DNA of 64,000 nucleotides from Amyelois transitella (lineage: Eukaryota; Arthropoda; Insecta; Lepidoptera; Pyralidae). Position numbers and translations under genes: made by a program. This document shows, one piece after another, positions 1 through 11,200 of this stretch. The DNA lies in contig NC_083506.1 in NCBI RefSeq assembly GCF_032362555.1, positions 605,501 through 669,500 of the forward strand, written 5' to 3'. Within the stretch, counting starts at the first letter, position 1. Each line of letters starts with the position of its first letter. The notes below the pieces were generated by a model. That model made no database searches and had not been told where the DNA came from. It saw only the letters and a program-made list of their open reading frames with translations.

Positions 1-179
1 TTCGAGACTTGTGTTACGAGTTACTAACTCAACGATACTATACATAGTTATATAGATAAACATCCAAGACCCAGGCCAATCAGAAAAATTTCTTTTCTCA
101 TCATGCCCCTGTCCGGGATTCGAACCCGGGACCTCTGGTGTCACAGACAAGCGTACTACCGCCGCGCCACAGAGGCCGT
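1..179 (-). repeat. tRNA-derived SINE, family B, cut by window edge
   Basis: Antisense copy of a tRNA-headed SINE. The tRNA-like head (GGCCTCTGTGGCGC at its 5' end, B box GGTTCGAATCC) lies at about 108-178, and the AT-rich body with the ATCGTTGAGTTAG-type motif at 1-60. Other copies are at 6136, 12058, 25712, 27085 and 28567. The tRNA-like head is not called a tRNA gene because it is embedded in a repeated body. Confidence 0.8.
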
Positions 180-189
180 TTAGAGAAAA

Positions 190-430
190 CCAATTAACCG
201 TGTGAGGCAAAGATTCTTCATCCTGGCTGTAGTCCTGGATACATGCTCACCATTCCGGAGAGGATCGCCCTTGACCATGGATCCTGCATTGGGTGACTCA
301 GGAGAGATCTGACCTCCGCAACATTTGCAGGTGAAACTTAACTCATGTTGGATCATGGCTACACATTCGGTTGCCTGAATGTGCAGCATCACGCATTTTA
401 ACCGGGACCCTTACAGATTCGATCACCTTG
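190..430 (-). repeat. SINE family C copy (divergent)
   Basis: Shares with 15336-15664 and 53975-54200 the string GACCTCCGCAAC.TTTGCAG and a GGTTGCCTGAATGTGCAG-like segment, followed by a degenerate tRNA-like end (ACCGGGACCCTTA..GATTCGATCACC). The order and the tRNA-like end on the right indicate a tRNA-derived SINE read on the minus strand. It directly abuts the family B copy on its left. Confidence 0.5.
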
Positions 431-1190
431 CGATTGTCTTTAATATGTAGCAAAGATTATTTTAATGAAATATAGCAAAACCATTTCTAATTATCACGAG
501 ACAAGACGTTATTTATTCTTAGAAAGTAATTAATGTTTACCTCCACAAGTAGAGGTACTGAAACGGAATTAATATCTTCCTATACGAAGATTAACTAGAT
601 AATAATTTACTACGTGACACACATTTAAAGTCTGAATGAAAGTTTTTCAATAAGTATTAATAACATTTAAACACACATAAAAGAGAACATTTTTCATTGT
701 GTTAAAGACGGTAAAGCATTTTATAATCAGTAAAACTTAGATATGGAAATAAACTGGGGATGTTCTTGGGATGAAGTTAAACTTTGGTTTAACTTTAAAT
801 ATGCACTGTAATAAACCGCTGAACTTATTGATACTATAATGTTTAAACAATTTGACTTGTACTAGATATTAGGTACATTGTAAAAAGAACCAAATGCACA
901 CTTAAAAATTTTCTTTTTCTTTTTTTGTAACTGGCCAGTTATGACACATTCTGAAAAAAACAGAAAAGAGGTTGCAAAATACAAATTATATTAAACACAT
1001 TGTAAAGTTAAAGTTGTAAAGTTATGAACTCCTTGAAGTAGGAATCTAAACTTCGATCTAAGCCTGTATTTAAACTATTGTGATGAAAAACATTTCAATT
1101 TTATTTATCAAGATTTACTATGTCCACCACTATGGTGATATTATATTTTATCTTTCAGTTTTCGTAGGCGCAATAAATATTCTGTAACAA
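431..1190. other. AT-rich intergenic stretch, nothing recognised
   Basis: No long open frame, no repeat shared with the rest of the window and no RNA gene seen up to the T-run that ends the tRNA-Pro gene. Confidence 0.5.
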
Positions 1191-1191
1191 T

Positions 1192-1198
1192 AAAAAAA
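1192..1198 (-). terminator. Pol III T-run terminator of tRNA-Pro
   Basis: Seven consecutive T on the minus strand just past the 3' end of the tRNA-Pro gene. Confidence 0.7.
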
Positions 1199-1200
1199 TT

Positions 1201-1272
1201 GGGCTCGTCCGGGATTTGAACCCGGGACCTCTCGCACCCAAAGCGAGAATCATACCCCTAGACCAACGAGCC
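1201..1272 (-). tRNA. tRNA-Pro (UGG)
   Basis: The minus strand folds as a complete 72-nt cloverleaf. The acceptor stem pairs GGCTCGT with ACGAGCC; the D arm contains GTCTAGGGGTATGAT; the anticodon stem CTCGC/GCGAG closes the loop TTTGGGT (anticodon TGG, proline); the T arm is CCGGG TTCAAAT CCCGG. Both internal Pol III promoters are intact. A run of seven T follows three bases after the gene (1192-1198 on the complement), a proper Pol III terminator. Unlike the tRNA-like SINE heads in this window it has perfect stems and no repeated body, so it is probably a functional gene. Confidence 0.93.
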
Positions 1273-1482
1273 TCTACCGAATTGCTTGAAATTGGCAATT
1301 TGACTCGGCAGTGAGCGTGGATCCGATAACTCGCGATGACGTAGCAAGCAAAGTGAAAGTAAGTACCAACCTTTAGTAATACGATGCGCTGTGACGTCAC
1401 ATACAGCCTTTTGCTTGCGAAATTGCTTACTTTATACAAAAAATCATGCGTTGCACAGTTATGTTGGCGTGGAATGTTACAT

Positions 1483-1743
1483 GCATACATACTTACATAT
1501 ATACATACATATAATCACGTCTATATCCCCTGCGAAGTAGACAGAGCCAACAGTTTTGAAAAGACTGATAGGCCACGTTCAGGTGTTTGGCTTAATGAGA
1601 GAGTTAAGATCCAAATAGTGACAGGTTGCTGGCCCATCGGACCATTTATACGGCTATCCCTTAGTCGCCTTTTACGACATCGATGGGAACGAGATGGATT
1701 GGTCGTATTCTTTTTTCTATTGTTGCCTGGAACCACACGGCAC
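1483..1743 (-). repeat. Family A retroposon, near full length
   Basis: Reads as the reverse complement of the family A consensus, from the (CATA)n tail on the left to CCACACGGCAC on the right. Sequence slightly diverged (GTTGCCTGGAACC instead of GGTGCCGGGAACC). Confidence 0.85.
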
Positions 1744-1952
1744 GTAAACTTATTTACCCGTAAAAAAATAATGTTTACCTAACATTATCTTTTCATGATT
1801 CCCAATTGTATAAAACTGAAATGTTTTGCAGTCTCTGGTTGACGCAATACCTTCACATCCAGATGCGTGCTCTCTGCAATCTTTTCTTAAGATGTTATGA
1901 AAAGACGGGCATGATTTAAAGTAAGTACAAGATGTGCTAACAAAATCTGCTC

Positions 1953-2095
1953 TATATTATAATATATCCCTTATTAATGTTATAAATGCGGAAGACTGTA
2001 TGTCTATAACAAACATTTCCCTGAAAACCTCGTCAGAATCGGTTCAGCGAAACGCGAGATGATTCCGGACAAACATACCTACATACATACAGGTC
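1953..2095 (+). repeat. Helitron-like fragment
   Basis: Contains the ATTAATGTTATAAATGCGGAAG start and the GTCAGAATCGGTTCAGCGAAA core seen in LEP1-type non-autonomous Helitrons. No CTAG end is present. Confidence 0.4.
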
Positions 2096-2099
2096 AAAC

Positions 2100-2655
2100 T
2101 AAGATCATCCACCATCTTGTTTTTTGAAGGCGGTTAAAATGGCCGTTCGTTAGGTAATTCCCGTTTGCATACATAAGAATTTCCTAAATTTGACAAGAAG
2201 AAAAGATTTCTTAGGTTGTCTGTGGTAAATTAACGAGATTTTTCACTTTAAAATGGAAGATCCAGTGATTTAGCCGTGTGGTCCTGCCACAGATATCTCA
2301 CGTGGCGGGAAGCGTGCTGGAAGTTTTTCCCCACTATTTGTTAAACGTGCTCTTTCCCCCCTTTTCCCCCTTATTGATCATTTGTGTTAGTTGATTAATA
2401 AATATCGCTTTTTGATTACTTACAACAATTTTAGACTCGTAGTCTTCAAAATTTCAATTTATTTTTCCATCACGTAGAGTTAATCTTCCTGGCTTATTCT
2501 GCGTAGTTTAGGTTAGAAAAAAAATATTTTTATAAATTAAAAATACAAGGTTGTTAGCCCGTTGTTTCGCTAAAGTGGTAATTTCTGGAATTGAAATGGA
2601 GTGGTCCTATTTTTCGGTGCCGGGAACCACACTGTACTGATAAGATACAAGAATC
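2100..2655. other. Stretch without recognised gene
   Basis: No convincing coding frame. A weak family A relic (GTGGTCCTATTTTTCGGTGC, GGGAACCACAC) is visible at about 2601-2633 on the minus strand. The rest is not recognised. Confidence 0.4.
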
Positions 2656-2660
2656 CTACT

Positions 2661-2865
2661 TCCTACTAATATTATAATTGCGAAAGTTTGTGACAGGATG
2701 TCAGTATGGATGTTTGTTACTCTTTCACGCAAAAACTACTGAACCGATTACGATGAAATTCGGTATGTAGGTAGCTGAAGACCCAGAATAACATATAAGC
2801 TTATTTTTATCCCGGAGTTCCCACGGGATTCATTCCACGCAGACGAAGCCGCTTGCGGCCTCTAG
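2661..2865 (+). mobile_element. Non-autonomous Helitron (LEP1-type)
   Basis: Starts TCCTACTAATATTATAA, carries the core GAACCGATTACGATGAAATT and ends GCGGCCTCTAG followed by T, as expected of Helitron 3' ends (CTRR|T). About 205 bp. Near-identical relatives at 11514, 40992 (minus) and 53708 (minus). Confidence 0.75.
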
Positions 2866-3139
2866 TAATATATATATAAACAAATGTGCTACCAGTCAAG
2901 AAAAGATTCCTTCCAGAAATGCTACGTGACTAGGCTATGACTTCCCCCGTGGTAGACGTGACGGGAGCAGCATCCACTGCATGTCCAGATACCAGTCACA
3001 ATCTATCGTACTACAGCAAGCTCATTATGATACGGACTGGCGCCAAATGTACACTCGGCTAGGTAAAATACTCGTATATCTCATTAAGAATTGAAGAAAT
3101 ACTTATGTTACTTGTGTATTTGTTTGTATTATCTTTTTG

Positions 3140-3250
3140 TATCTCAATTCTATCATTAAGTCGAGCAGCTGAACGTGGCCATTCAGTCTTTTCGGGACTA
3201 TTGGCTCTGTCTACCCCGTAAGGCATATAGACATGACTATATGTATGTAT
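3140..3250 (+). repeat. Family A, 5'-truncated copy
   Basis: Only the 3' half is present: ATTCTATCATTAAG, GAACGTGGCCATTCAGTC, TCTGTCTACCCCGTAAGG and the ATGTATGTAT tail. Confidence 0.75.
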
Positions 3251-3254
3251 CTTT

Positions 3255-3930
3255 TTGTACATACGAGAGAACGCGAAAAATACAGTAAATTTGTAAAACA
3301 AAATATTCTTATGTGGTTGGTGTTCAACAATGCCGTATGGTTCTCGGATATTTTGAATATGATTTTAAGAACTCTTCTACGAATATTATGTCGTAAAAAG
3401 AGACAAAGGAAATAAGAATAATCATGTTAAGGGCTTTTTGAATTTTACCTTGTCCGAAATATATAGATGTACTTTAAATTAGATGACTTTTTATATTATA
3501 TTAAATTTTGAAGTATTTGCTCGCTAAATTATTTGACGTCAACCAATGTTGTGAAACCAAAAGATATGACAATTATTAAGTGATGTAGAAGTGTCCCATA
3601 TCAATTAATAAAAGTTTTGTAATTGAACTTCTTTTTGACAAAAATTTGGTAGCTAAATTTAACTAAAACAATATCCATAATCATTTTCAGCTTTACACTT
3701 AAATCTCTATAAAGATCGCTATTATTTTCAAATGCCACGTGGGTAGATCTCCGAGATACGAGTAATGAATAAACAAACAAGAACTGCGAACGACGTAAAG
3801 CTCAACCAGAGCTTTCAGCGACCAAAGTTTTCCAATCAACTTGTTATGAGCGCTTTACGAAGGTAGCTTTCATTCATGCGGCCGTCACAGGATATTATTT
3901 TATTCAGGTCAGGTTATGTAGTATATATTT
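3255..3930. other. AT-rich stretch, nothing recognised
   Basis: Short chance frames only; no repeat family of this window detected. Confidence 0.4.
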
Positions 3931-3932
3931 AG

Positions 3933-4180
3933 TGCCGTGTGGTTCCCGGCACCATTAGAAAAAGAACAGGACCACTGCATCTCTTTCCCATGGATGTGGT
4001 ATAAGGCGACTAAGAGATTGGCTTATAAACTTGGGATTCTTCTTTTAGGCGACAGGCTAGCAACCTGTCACTATTTGAATCTCATTTCTATCATTTAGCT
4101 AAACGTGGCCTATCAGTCTTTTTAAGAATGCTGGCTTTGTCTACCCCGCAAGGGATATAGACGTGATTGTATGTATGTAT
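3933..4180 (+). repeat. Family A retroposon, full length
   Basis: Begins GCCGTGTGGTTCCCGGCACC and ends GATATAGACGTGATTG with an ATGTATGTAT tail. Slightly shortened near CTGGCTTTGTCTACC. Confidence 0.85.
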
Positions 4181-4181
4181 A

Positions 4182-5035
4182 ATAAGTTACAATATAAACA
4201 AAAGTAGGGACGTATACAATGGTGGATATTTGTTACTTTTTTATAATAATAGGACGTATAAAAAGAGTAACAAATATGCTATGATCCTTTTATACTTGTT
4301 TAGTTTCATCCACGGGAACGAAGCTACGCGCAAATGCTAATTCAGAAAATGGCGGGGTCGATTAAGGAAATTAATTCAAGAAATTGTAAGCTTAACCGCA
4401 AACTGAAGTCTGTTCAAAGTCGATTCTAAAAATAACTTTGTGCTAAACTAATATTAAAGTTACTTATCACTTTCACCTATAATTTTATTATGGAAATTTT
4501 AAAAGTTATTTAATTTTTAAAATAGAGAGTTAGTATATTGAGAAGGAATACCTACATTATTTTACAGACTTATATACCTTTAAGGATGTTTGTTGGTTTG
4601 TTGGTGGAAATCGATCTAAGATGGCCGCCGTCACCAAATATTGGATTAGGTCATAGACATCGGATACATCAATTCAGGTTTAAGATAAAAAGGCTTCAGA
4701 AGCAGAATAATACACTATAACAAAATTGTGTCGCGTGTTTAAATTTTTTTTATACTGTTAACTTTTTCCTTGAATTTTTAAAAAAAGCAAATGTCACAAT
4801 TAAAAAATATGTGCGACTGTACTGGCACACAAGACTCAGCGCGTGTGCACATGACGTAGCCGACTGTACTCACTATTCTGATAACGTTATTTGACTATTA
4901 GACGTTTGGAAAAAATGTAAACTGTCTGCGACTTATTAACGTAAACATTAATTTATTTATTTAGAAGGTTCTTATTTAATAACCTACAGATTTGACGAGT
5001 TTTGAAAGTGATTTAATTTTATTTTTGTTTTTTTT
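4182..5035. other. Intergenic stretch, mostly unrecognised
   Basis: Holds a small inverted repeat at about 4227-4275 (TTTGTTACTTTTTTAT against ATAAAAAGAGTAACAAA) and a Helitron-like 3' scrap near 4310-4345 (GGGAACGAAGCTACGCGCAAA). No gene seen. Confidence 0.4.
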
Positions 5036-5108
5036 TACAAGACTGTTGATTCTGTCTACCCCGCAAGGGATATATATGTGATTATGTATGTATGTATATA
5101 AGTATGTA
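5036..5108 (+). repeat. Family A, 3' fragment
   Basis: GACTGTTGATTCTGTCTACC through the ATGTATGTATGTA tail only. A complete copy follows three bases later, so two insertions are adjacent head-to-tail. Confidence 0.7.
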
Positions 5109-5110
5109 AG

Positions 5111-5367
5111 TGCCGTGTGGTTCCCGGCATCAATACAAAAAAGAATAGGACCACTCCATCTCTTTCCCATGGATGTCGTAAAAGGTGACTAAGGGATAGG
5201 CTTACAAACTTGGGATTCTTTTTAGGCGATGGGCTAGCAACCTGTCACTATTTGAATCTCAATTTTATCATTAAGCCAAATAGCTGAACGTGGCCATTGA
5301 GTCTTTTCAAGACTGTTGGCTCTGTCTACCCCGCAAGGGATATAGACGTGACCATATGTATGTATGT
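5111..5367 (+). repeat. Family A retroposon, full length
   Basis: Near-consensus copy running from GCCGTGTGGTTCCCGGCATC to the ATATGTATGTATG tail. Confidence 0.88.
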
Positions 5368-5369
5368 TC

Positions 5370-5835
5370 ATTTACAGATGTTGTTGATCCAGAATTATAA
5401 TAATTACTAAAAGGTCATTGTTATGGAAAAAAATCTGAACTCGCCCATGACATAGAATTTCAATCACGAATCATCATAATATTTGGACGAGAATTATAAA
5501 ATCAATGTTATCTCACATGTCATAGTTTTTTTAAAAAGATAAAATTTGAGTTAGAAATATCTAATCAACCTAAAATACATACATTTATTAAAAATATAAA
5601 TGTTAAATTGATCTTAAAGACTCTTCGTCTCTTTCTCATTTTGGCGTGTTCTTAACGAGACAGATATAGATAAAAGGCACTAATCATTATAATCTCGCAA
5701 AGAAAACATCATTGGCGATGACGGATGATTTGAAAATGACTTTGTATCTAATGGGACGATAAGGGATTACAGTTGCGTATTTCAATAAGGGAAAATATTG
5801 ACACACTTCTTATAATTACTGTGAATGTTACTCGT
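5370..5835. other. AT-rich stretch, nothing recognised
   Basis: No repeat or coding signal detected. Confidence 0.4.
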
Positions 5836-5837
5836 GT

Positions 5838-6099
5838 GCCGTGTGGTTCCCAGCACCAATACAAAAAAGAATAGGACCACTCCATCTCTTTCCCATGGAT
5901 GTCGTAAAAGGCGACTAAGGGATGGGCTTAAAAACTTGGGTTTCTTCTTTTAGGCGATGGGCCAGCAATCTGTCACTATTAGAATCTCAATTCTATCATT
6001 ACGTCAAATAGCTGATCGTGGCCATTCAGTCTTTTCAAGACTGTTGGCACTGTCTAACCCGCAAAGGATATAGACGTGACCATATGTATGTATGTATGT
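5838..6099 (+). repeat. Family A retroposon, full length
   Basis: Complete from GCCGTGTGGTTCCCAGCACC to CCATATGTATGTATGTATG. Confidence 0.88.
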
Positions 6100-6135
6100 T
6101 ATACACTTTGGTCTATTTCAATTCGTCTTTATAAC

Positions 6136-6380
6136 GGCCTCTGTGGCGCAGCGGTAGTACGCTTGTCTGTGACATCGGAGGTCCCGGGTTCGAATACCGG
6201 CCAGGGCATGATGAGAAAAGAACTTTTTCTGATTGGCCTGGGTCTTGGATGATTATCTATATAAGTTTTTATTATAAAATATAGTATCGTTGAGTTAGTA
6301 TCTCGTAACACAAGTCTCGAACTTACTTCGAGGCTAACTCAATCTGTGTAATTTGTCCCGTATATATTAATTATTTAAAT
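6136..6380 (+). repeat. tRNA-derived SINE, family B, full length
   Basis: Best + strand copy. The tRNA-like head at 6136-6208 has an A-box-like segment GGCGCAGCGGTAGTACG and a B box GGTTCGAATACC. The body reads TTTTTCTGATTGGCCTGGGT, then TATAGTATCGTTGAGTTAG, and ends in an AT-rich tail near TGTCCCGTATATATTAATTA. The CCTCTGTGG...CCAGGGCA ends do not pair as a clean acceptor stem, so this is a SINE head rather than a tRNA gene. Confidence 0.82.
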
Positions 6381-6700
6381 TTAAAATGTTTGGCGAAAGG
6401 ATAAATTAAATCTTTGTTTCAAACGAATTTTTCGCAAAATAAATGTAAGTACAAAGTTGGGCCTTCTATCATGAAAACTTCAAGGTTATCAATACTTTTA
6501 CAATTTCAAAAGAAATAATTCCCACTGACAGCAAATAATACAGTATTGAAAAAGCTTTTTGTGTTCGTCCCAATTTGCCTTTTCCAATATTTGTAATTTG
6601 ATTTATTTATTGGGAAATCCCTTCCATGTTGCTATTAATAGCCTGTTTTGTAATGCTCAAGCCGGTTGCTACTTTTTAGATTATACCTGGTTACATATAC
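6381..6700. other. AT-rich stretch, nothing recognised
   Basis: No repeat or coding signal detected. Confidence 0.35.
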
Positions 6701-6701
6701 A

Positions 6702-6955
6702 CCGTGTGGTTCCCGGCACCATTCCGAAAAAGAATAGGACCACTCCATCTCTTTCCCACGGATGTCGTAAAAGGCGACTAAGGGATATGCTTATAAACTT
6801 TGGATTCCTCTTTTAGGCGATGGGCTAGCAACCTGTCACTACTTGAATCTCAATTCTATCTTAAAGCCAAATAGCTGAACGTGGCCTATCATACTTTACA
6901 AGACTGTTGGCTCTGTCTACCCCGCAAGGGATATAGACGTGATTATATGTATGTA
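6702..6955 (+). repeat. Family A retroposon, full length
   Basis: From CCGTGTGGTTCCCGGCACCA to GTGATTATATGTATGT. Lacks the first GTG. Confidence 0.87.
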
Positions 6956-7021
6956 ACATATATACATATAATCAGGGTTAAAGAGCAAAATTCTCTAGGT
7001 ATTACAGGTGAGCATGAGAGG

Positions 7022-7058
7022 ATTTTTACGCGGACGAAGCCGCTTGCCTCACGTACTA
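7022..7058 (+). repeat. Helitron 3' remnant
   Basis: ACGCGGACGAAGCCGCTTGC matches the 3' part of the LEP1-type elements; no CTAG remains. Confidence 0.35.
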
Positions 7059-7059
7059 A

Positions 7060-7785
7060 GAAACATCCTTATGAATAAAAAAAGGACATATTTAAATCTC
7101 ATTCAATATTAGTACACTTCTTATTAAAACTGAAATAGGGTTAACGCTTTATAATCCGCGGTAAAGCCACCGAAGGTCGAATTAGCCCTTAATTTAAAGC
7201 ATCCGAGCGATTTCCAAGCTTTAATTAAATCAATTTTCTGCCCTTGTTTGTATTGTGGGCAAATTAGTTTGTTCAGGTCAAGTTTTGGAAGCCAAATTAG
7301 GATCATTTCCTCGAATTTTAATACGAAATTGAAAGTACGGAGGCAATGAGGAAGAGGATTTTACTAACGTTTCGCTTATCGTAAATTAATTTTCTTAACA
7401 CATTACAAATTCAAAACGCCTTAGGGCTTAAGTCTACTAAGTCTTTAATACGACTTGTATCAAGAATTGAAGTTTTAGTAACTAGGAAGCTATTATAATA
7501 AGGCACTGAAGGTAACAAATCTTTTATAAGTGGCAATACGTAGGTACACTTCAATCTTTTGGTACTTTACCATCTAAAAATCATAACAAATTACCTGGAA
7601 CACATACTATATGGATATTTCTCGTAGCTAAAGACCTTGGATGATACCTTATTTACTGCTTCGTCTGCCATACTACGAGACTTGGCCTCGCATACTTAAA
7701 TTTTAGATTTAAATACTTATAATGTAAGTAAGAATAATAAAAAAGTATGATGATAATAAATAAATATAATAAAACTTGTTTACCC
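7060..7785. other. Intergenic stretch, nothing recognised
   Basis: Chance frames only. No shared repeat seen. Confidence 0.35.
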
Positions 7786-7789
7786 TATG

Positions 7790-7925
7790 TCTTGCTCCGT
7801 ACAGCACACTGTTTGTCGTCCTTTTCCAAAATTTCATGGAGATCGGTTCAGTGGTTTCGACGAGAAAGATGGACATATAAACCGACAAACACACTTTCAC
7901 ATTTATAATAGAAGTATTCATCTTT
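7790..7925 (-). repeat. Helitron-like fragment (antisense)
   Basis: Minus strand carries ATTATAAATGTGAAAGTGTG and a GAACCGATCTCCATGAAATTT-type core, as in non-autonomous lepidopteran Helitrons; the CTAG end is missing. Confidence 0.45.
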
Positions 7926-7990
7926 TTATAACAATTTCAAATTCGCCACCGAACTCTCCTCAAACTACAAACCATAGAGCTCTATTTCTT

Positions 7991-8064
7991 TATAAATAAC
8001 AGTCAATTTACTTTGTTTTCAATGAACATTGTCTCAACCCTTATCGTGGGGGCGCGTATCAGTT
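7991..8064 (+). promoter_or_regulatory. Candidate promoter of the orphan gene
   Basis: A TATAAATA at 7991-7998 and an arthropod-type initiator TCAGTT at 8059-8064 lie upstream of the proposed start codon at 8208. The spacing between them is too long for one TATA-Inr promoter, so at most one is used. The sequence from 8040 to 8210 is richer in G+C than its surroundings, as often seen for 5' exons. Confidence 0.25.
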
Positions 8065-8207
8065 CTATCATAACTAGAGAGCGTTACCTCTTACAGCCAT
8101 TCCCTCCGCGGCGTGGGCAGAGTGAGGTCGTGTGTACGATTACCGGGCCTAAGTTACGATTACAGAGTCTCAATTACGATTACCTAGTCGTGAAGAGTGT
8201 TAGTGAA

Positions 8208-8255
8208 ATGGTGCTTACTGATTTTTTGACGGAAACTAGGAGGAGGTGGTTGAAG
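8208..8255 (+). CDS. Orphan gene, proposed exon 1
   Basis: Sixteen codons from ATG to a GTGAGG donor. This ATG was preferred because it is the last one before the donor and the phase fits the acceptor at 22544. An upstream in-frame ATG at 8013 would give 65 more residues of unremarkable composition. Confidence 0.42.
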
Positions 8256-11200
8256 GTGAGGAATTTTCTCTTTAATATTGTTTAAGCCTCTTTGTAATTG
8301 GTTTGTGTTGTTATTTTTTTTTTTATTAAGTACAAAATTGCCGCCTTTTTTATAGTTTGCCATATGTGTGGTAATTCTTGCTTTCGGAAAGCGTATTAAA
8401 TTAAAACAGATATGTATCTAGTTCAATTTTGATTTTAATTGTTGTGTGTGTGTGTTTTTTTTGGTATAAAACGTATGTTGTGTTTTAAGTTGGATTTTTG
8501 CATGGTTTTTCTGTCATCATTGCAACCAGCGGGTACATTATGATACCCTGTGTAGCGCAAATATATATTTTTGATGATACTTATAGCTTCACTTAGCGCG
8601 CTGAAAAGAGATTTGGTATATTTTAATGTAGGTGATGTGCTTACCTATCAGGGTAAGGTAGCCTAGTTATTTTTGATGCCCTAATTTTAGGCCTTTGTTC
8701 TATAAGAAATAGTATGGGATTATTCGTAATCGTATCCGTTTCTTTTAACAATTTTGGTATATCCTTCATTAATACCTGTCCCTATAAGTTTTCAAGAAAC
8801 ATACTCCCCTATAACTTTTCAAGGAACATATATGCTAAAATTCAGCTTCCCACTCACATTAGTTTCGACTGTTCGGTGTCCATTTTGTTAGAAAACTTCT
8901 GTGTTTTGTTTGCCATATTAAGTTTCCGCCCACGCATACGCGTAAGATATTTTGGTTTGAAAAGTTTGAAAAGATTCAAGAACATTGTGTAAGACGTAGA
9001 AAATAATTCTTAAACAACTACTCATGGAGCCTTAGAATCGTTAAAATATTCTCCGTTTAATATTAGGTAAAACCGATGTTTTTTAAGAAGATAAAGAATA
9101 ATAATAAATTGAAAAATTGTATATACAGGCACCTTTATAGTGTTTGCATACAAAACATCACTGACTTTACTTAAATATTTTGTCGCGCTTCTAGTATGTT
9201 GTAATTTTTTTTATGTTTAGATATATAAATATATGAAAAGGTACCCTGATTTATATGTGGTATCCTTATCACATTCAGTAATTTCATAATAGGCAGGAGG
9301 TAACTAAATAAATAGATATTTATCTTGGATCTTAAGAATGGTATCAATGTATTATTACAGTTTCAAGGGCATTTTTGTTTTGCAAGAATTTTCATGTACT
9401 TTGGTGTCTGCCCCTTTAGCAAACCGGACTCTAATTTAACTTACTAATTGAACAAATGCGGCTTACTTAAAAAATAAAATTTTCTTTTGTTTTATTACGA
9501 ATAGTGTCAGTATTTACCAAAGAATGATTTTATATAAGTAGTGACTGTTTATGTCACTTAATAGACAATTTTCAATATATGACCTAACTAAACCTAGATA
9601 ATTTTCAATATATTCCACGTTTTAAGCATTAAAGTTCCCTGCCTTAATGCGAATTTCCGCGAAAAAGATAGTTTCACTTGGGGGTTGAATATTTTTACTG
9701 CGATTATTATGCCCCCTCATTGTTATCGCGGAGGGTGTTACCGGCTTTACAAATAAATAAAAGAGAAGCATATAATTTAAATTTACTGAAATTAAGCATT
9801 CTTACTGACCGCTGAACGTGACCTTTTATTTGTTTGAGACTGTTGGCACTTTCTACCCCGTAAGGGACAGACCGTGTCCAGACATACATACAAACCATCA
9901 AGCCTGTCTCCCATTGGGGTAGGCAGAAACTATGGATTTCCACTTGCTACGTTACTGACATGATTATGTAGGTATAACATGTATGTAAGCGTTTTTATAA
10001 GAGTCCGTTTTACCTGCGGGTAACTTCTTTGTTGGCTCTGGCAGTAACAATGATTAATTATCATTCAACAAGTCATTATAATGACTTAATTGTGACATAA
10101 TTACATACATACGTTGTATAGTCGTTTGAGTAATATCACCTTAACGACGTTTGTTTTAACAACATGTTACTTAGTTAAATTTTAACAAAATGACAAATTT
10201 TATTTACCTATCTTTTTAAAAACTAGAAGGGTGTCTTACAACTCACTAGCTGTTGCGCGAGACTGCGTTTGTCTGAAATTTCTATTAAAATTATTATGTT
10301 ATTACAATTTATTATATTATTTTTTATATTCACCTTCTAATTAATTTAATTCATCTTGTATTTATCAATGAATTTGATTTGAATGAATTTGCGCTAATGT
10401 GTAACTGCCGAAAACCACACGGCAATTTAGAATAGGACCACTGCATACAACTCATATCTATCATACGACGAAGTAAAGAATATACCTACTGAAATTTACA
10501 TATAAACAGAATTTTCGTTTGAAGGAGCTTCGGGTATTATCAAGTGAGCTAATAAAACAGCAATGTGTACTTTAAGACCTAGGACCCAAAGGTCAAACTT
10601 ACTAAGGGTCAACAAACTCCGAAACTACGTAATATTTAAGTACCTAACACGTGCAAAATAAATTATAACATTGGCGTCTTCAAACAATTTGACGCCTGAG
10701 TGGAACTTCAAAGGTGGCGCATAAATTTCTACTTAATGCATTTTACATGCATACATATAGTCACGTCTATATCCCGTACGGGGTAGACAGAGCCAACAGT
10801 CTTGAAAAGACTGAAAGGCCACGTTCAGCTGTATAGCTTCATGATGGAATTGAGATTCGAATAGTGACAGGTTGCTAGCTCATCGTCTACAAGAGGAATC
10901 TCAAGTTTATAAGCCTATCCCTTAATCGCCTTTTACGACATCCATGGGAAGGATATAGACTGATTATATTCTAAACAATATTAGTAATTAACTCATGTTA
11001 TCTATACTAATGGTACGCTCTAGTTTTGGGTTATTTACGCACAAACATACAAATATTTTCTCTTTTTAAAATATGCATGGATTGCTTCATAATAAAAAAA
11101 TATTTTATTTTGTTTAAAATACTAAAAACATCATAGAAATTAATTTATTTTGTGTTTTATTCATATTAATCTATAATATAAAAATGAATCGCTAAATGTG

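Noticed and set aside
120-178. tRNA-like sequence as a tRNA gene (also at 6136, 12058, 25880, 27086, 28610)
   Set aside because: Always attached to the same repeated body, stems do not pair well and no T-run terminator follows directly. SINE heads, not genes.
1384-1782. 132-codon open frame
   Set aside because: Covers a family A copy and flanking DNA, with no splice or composition support.
7124-7306. 60-codon minus-strand frame
   Set aside because: No recognisable domain, splice signals or coding composition.
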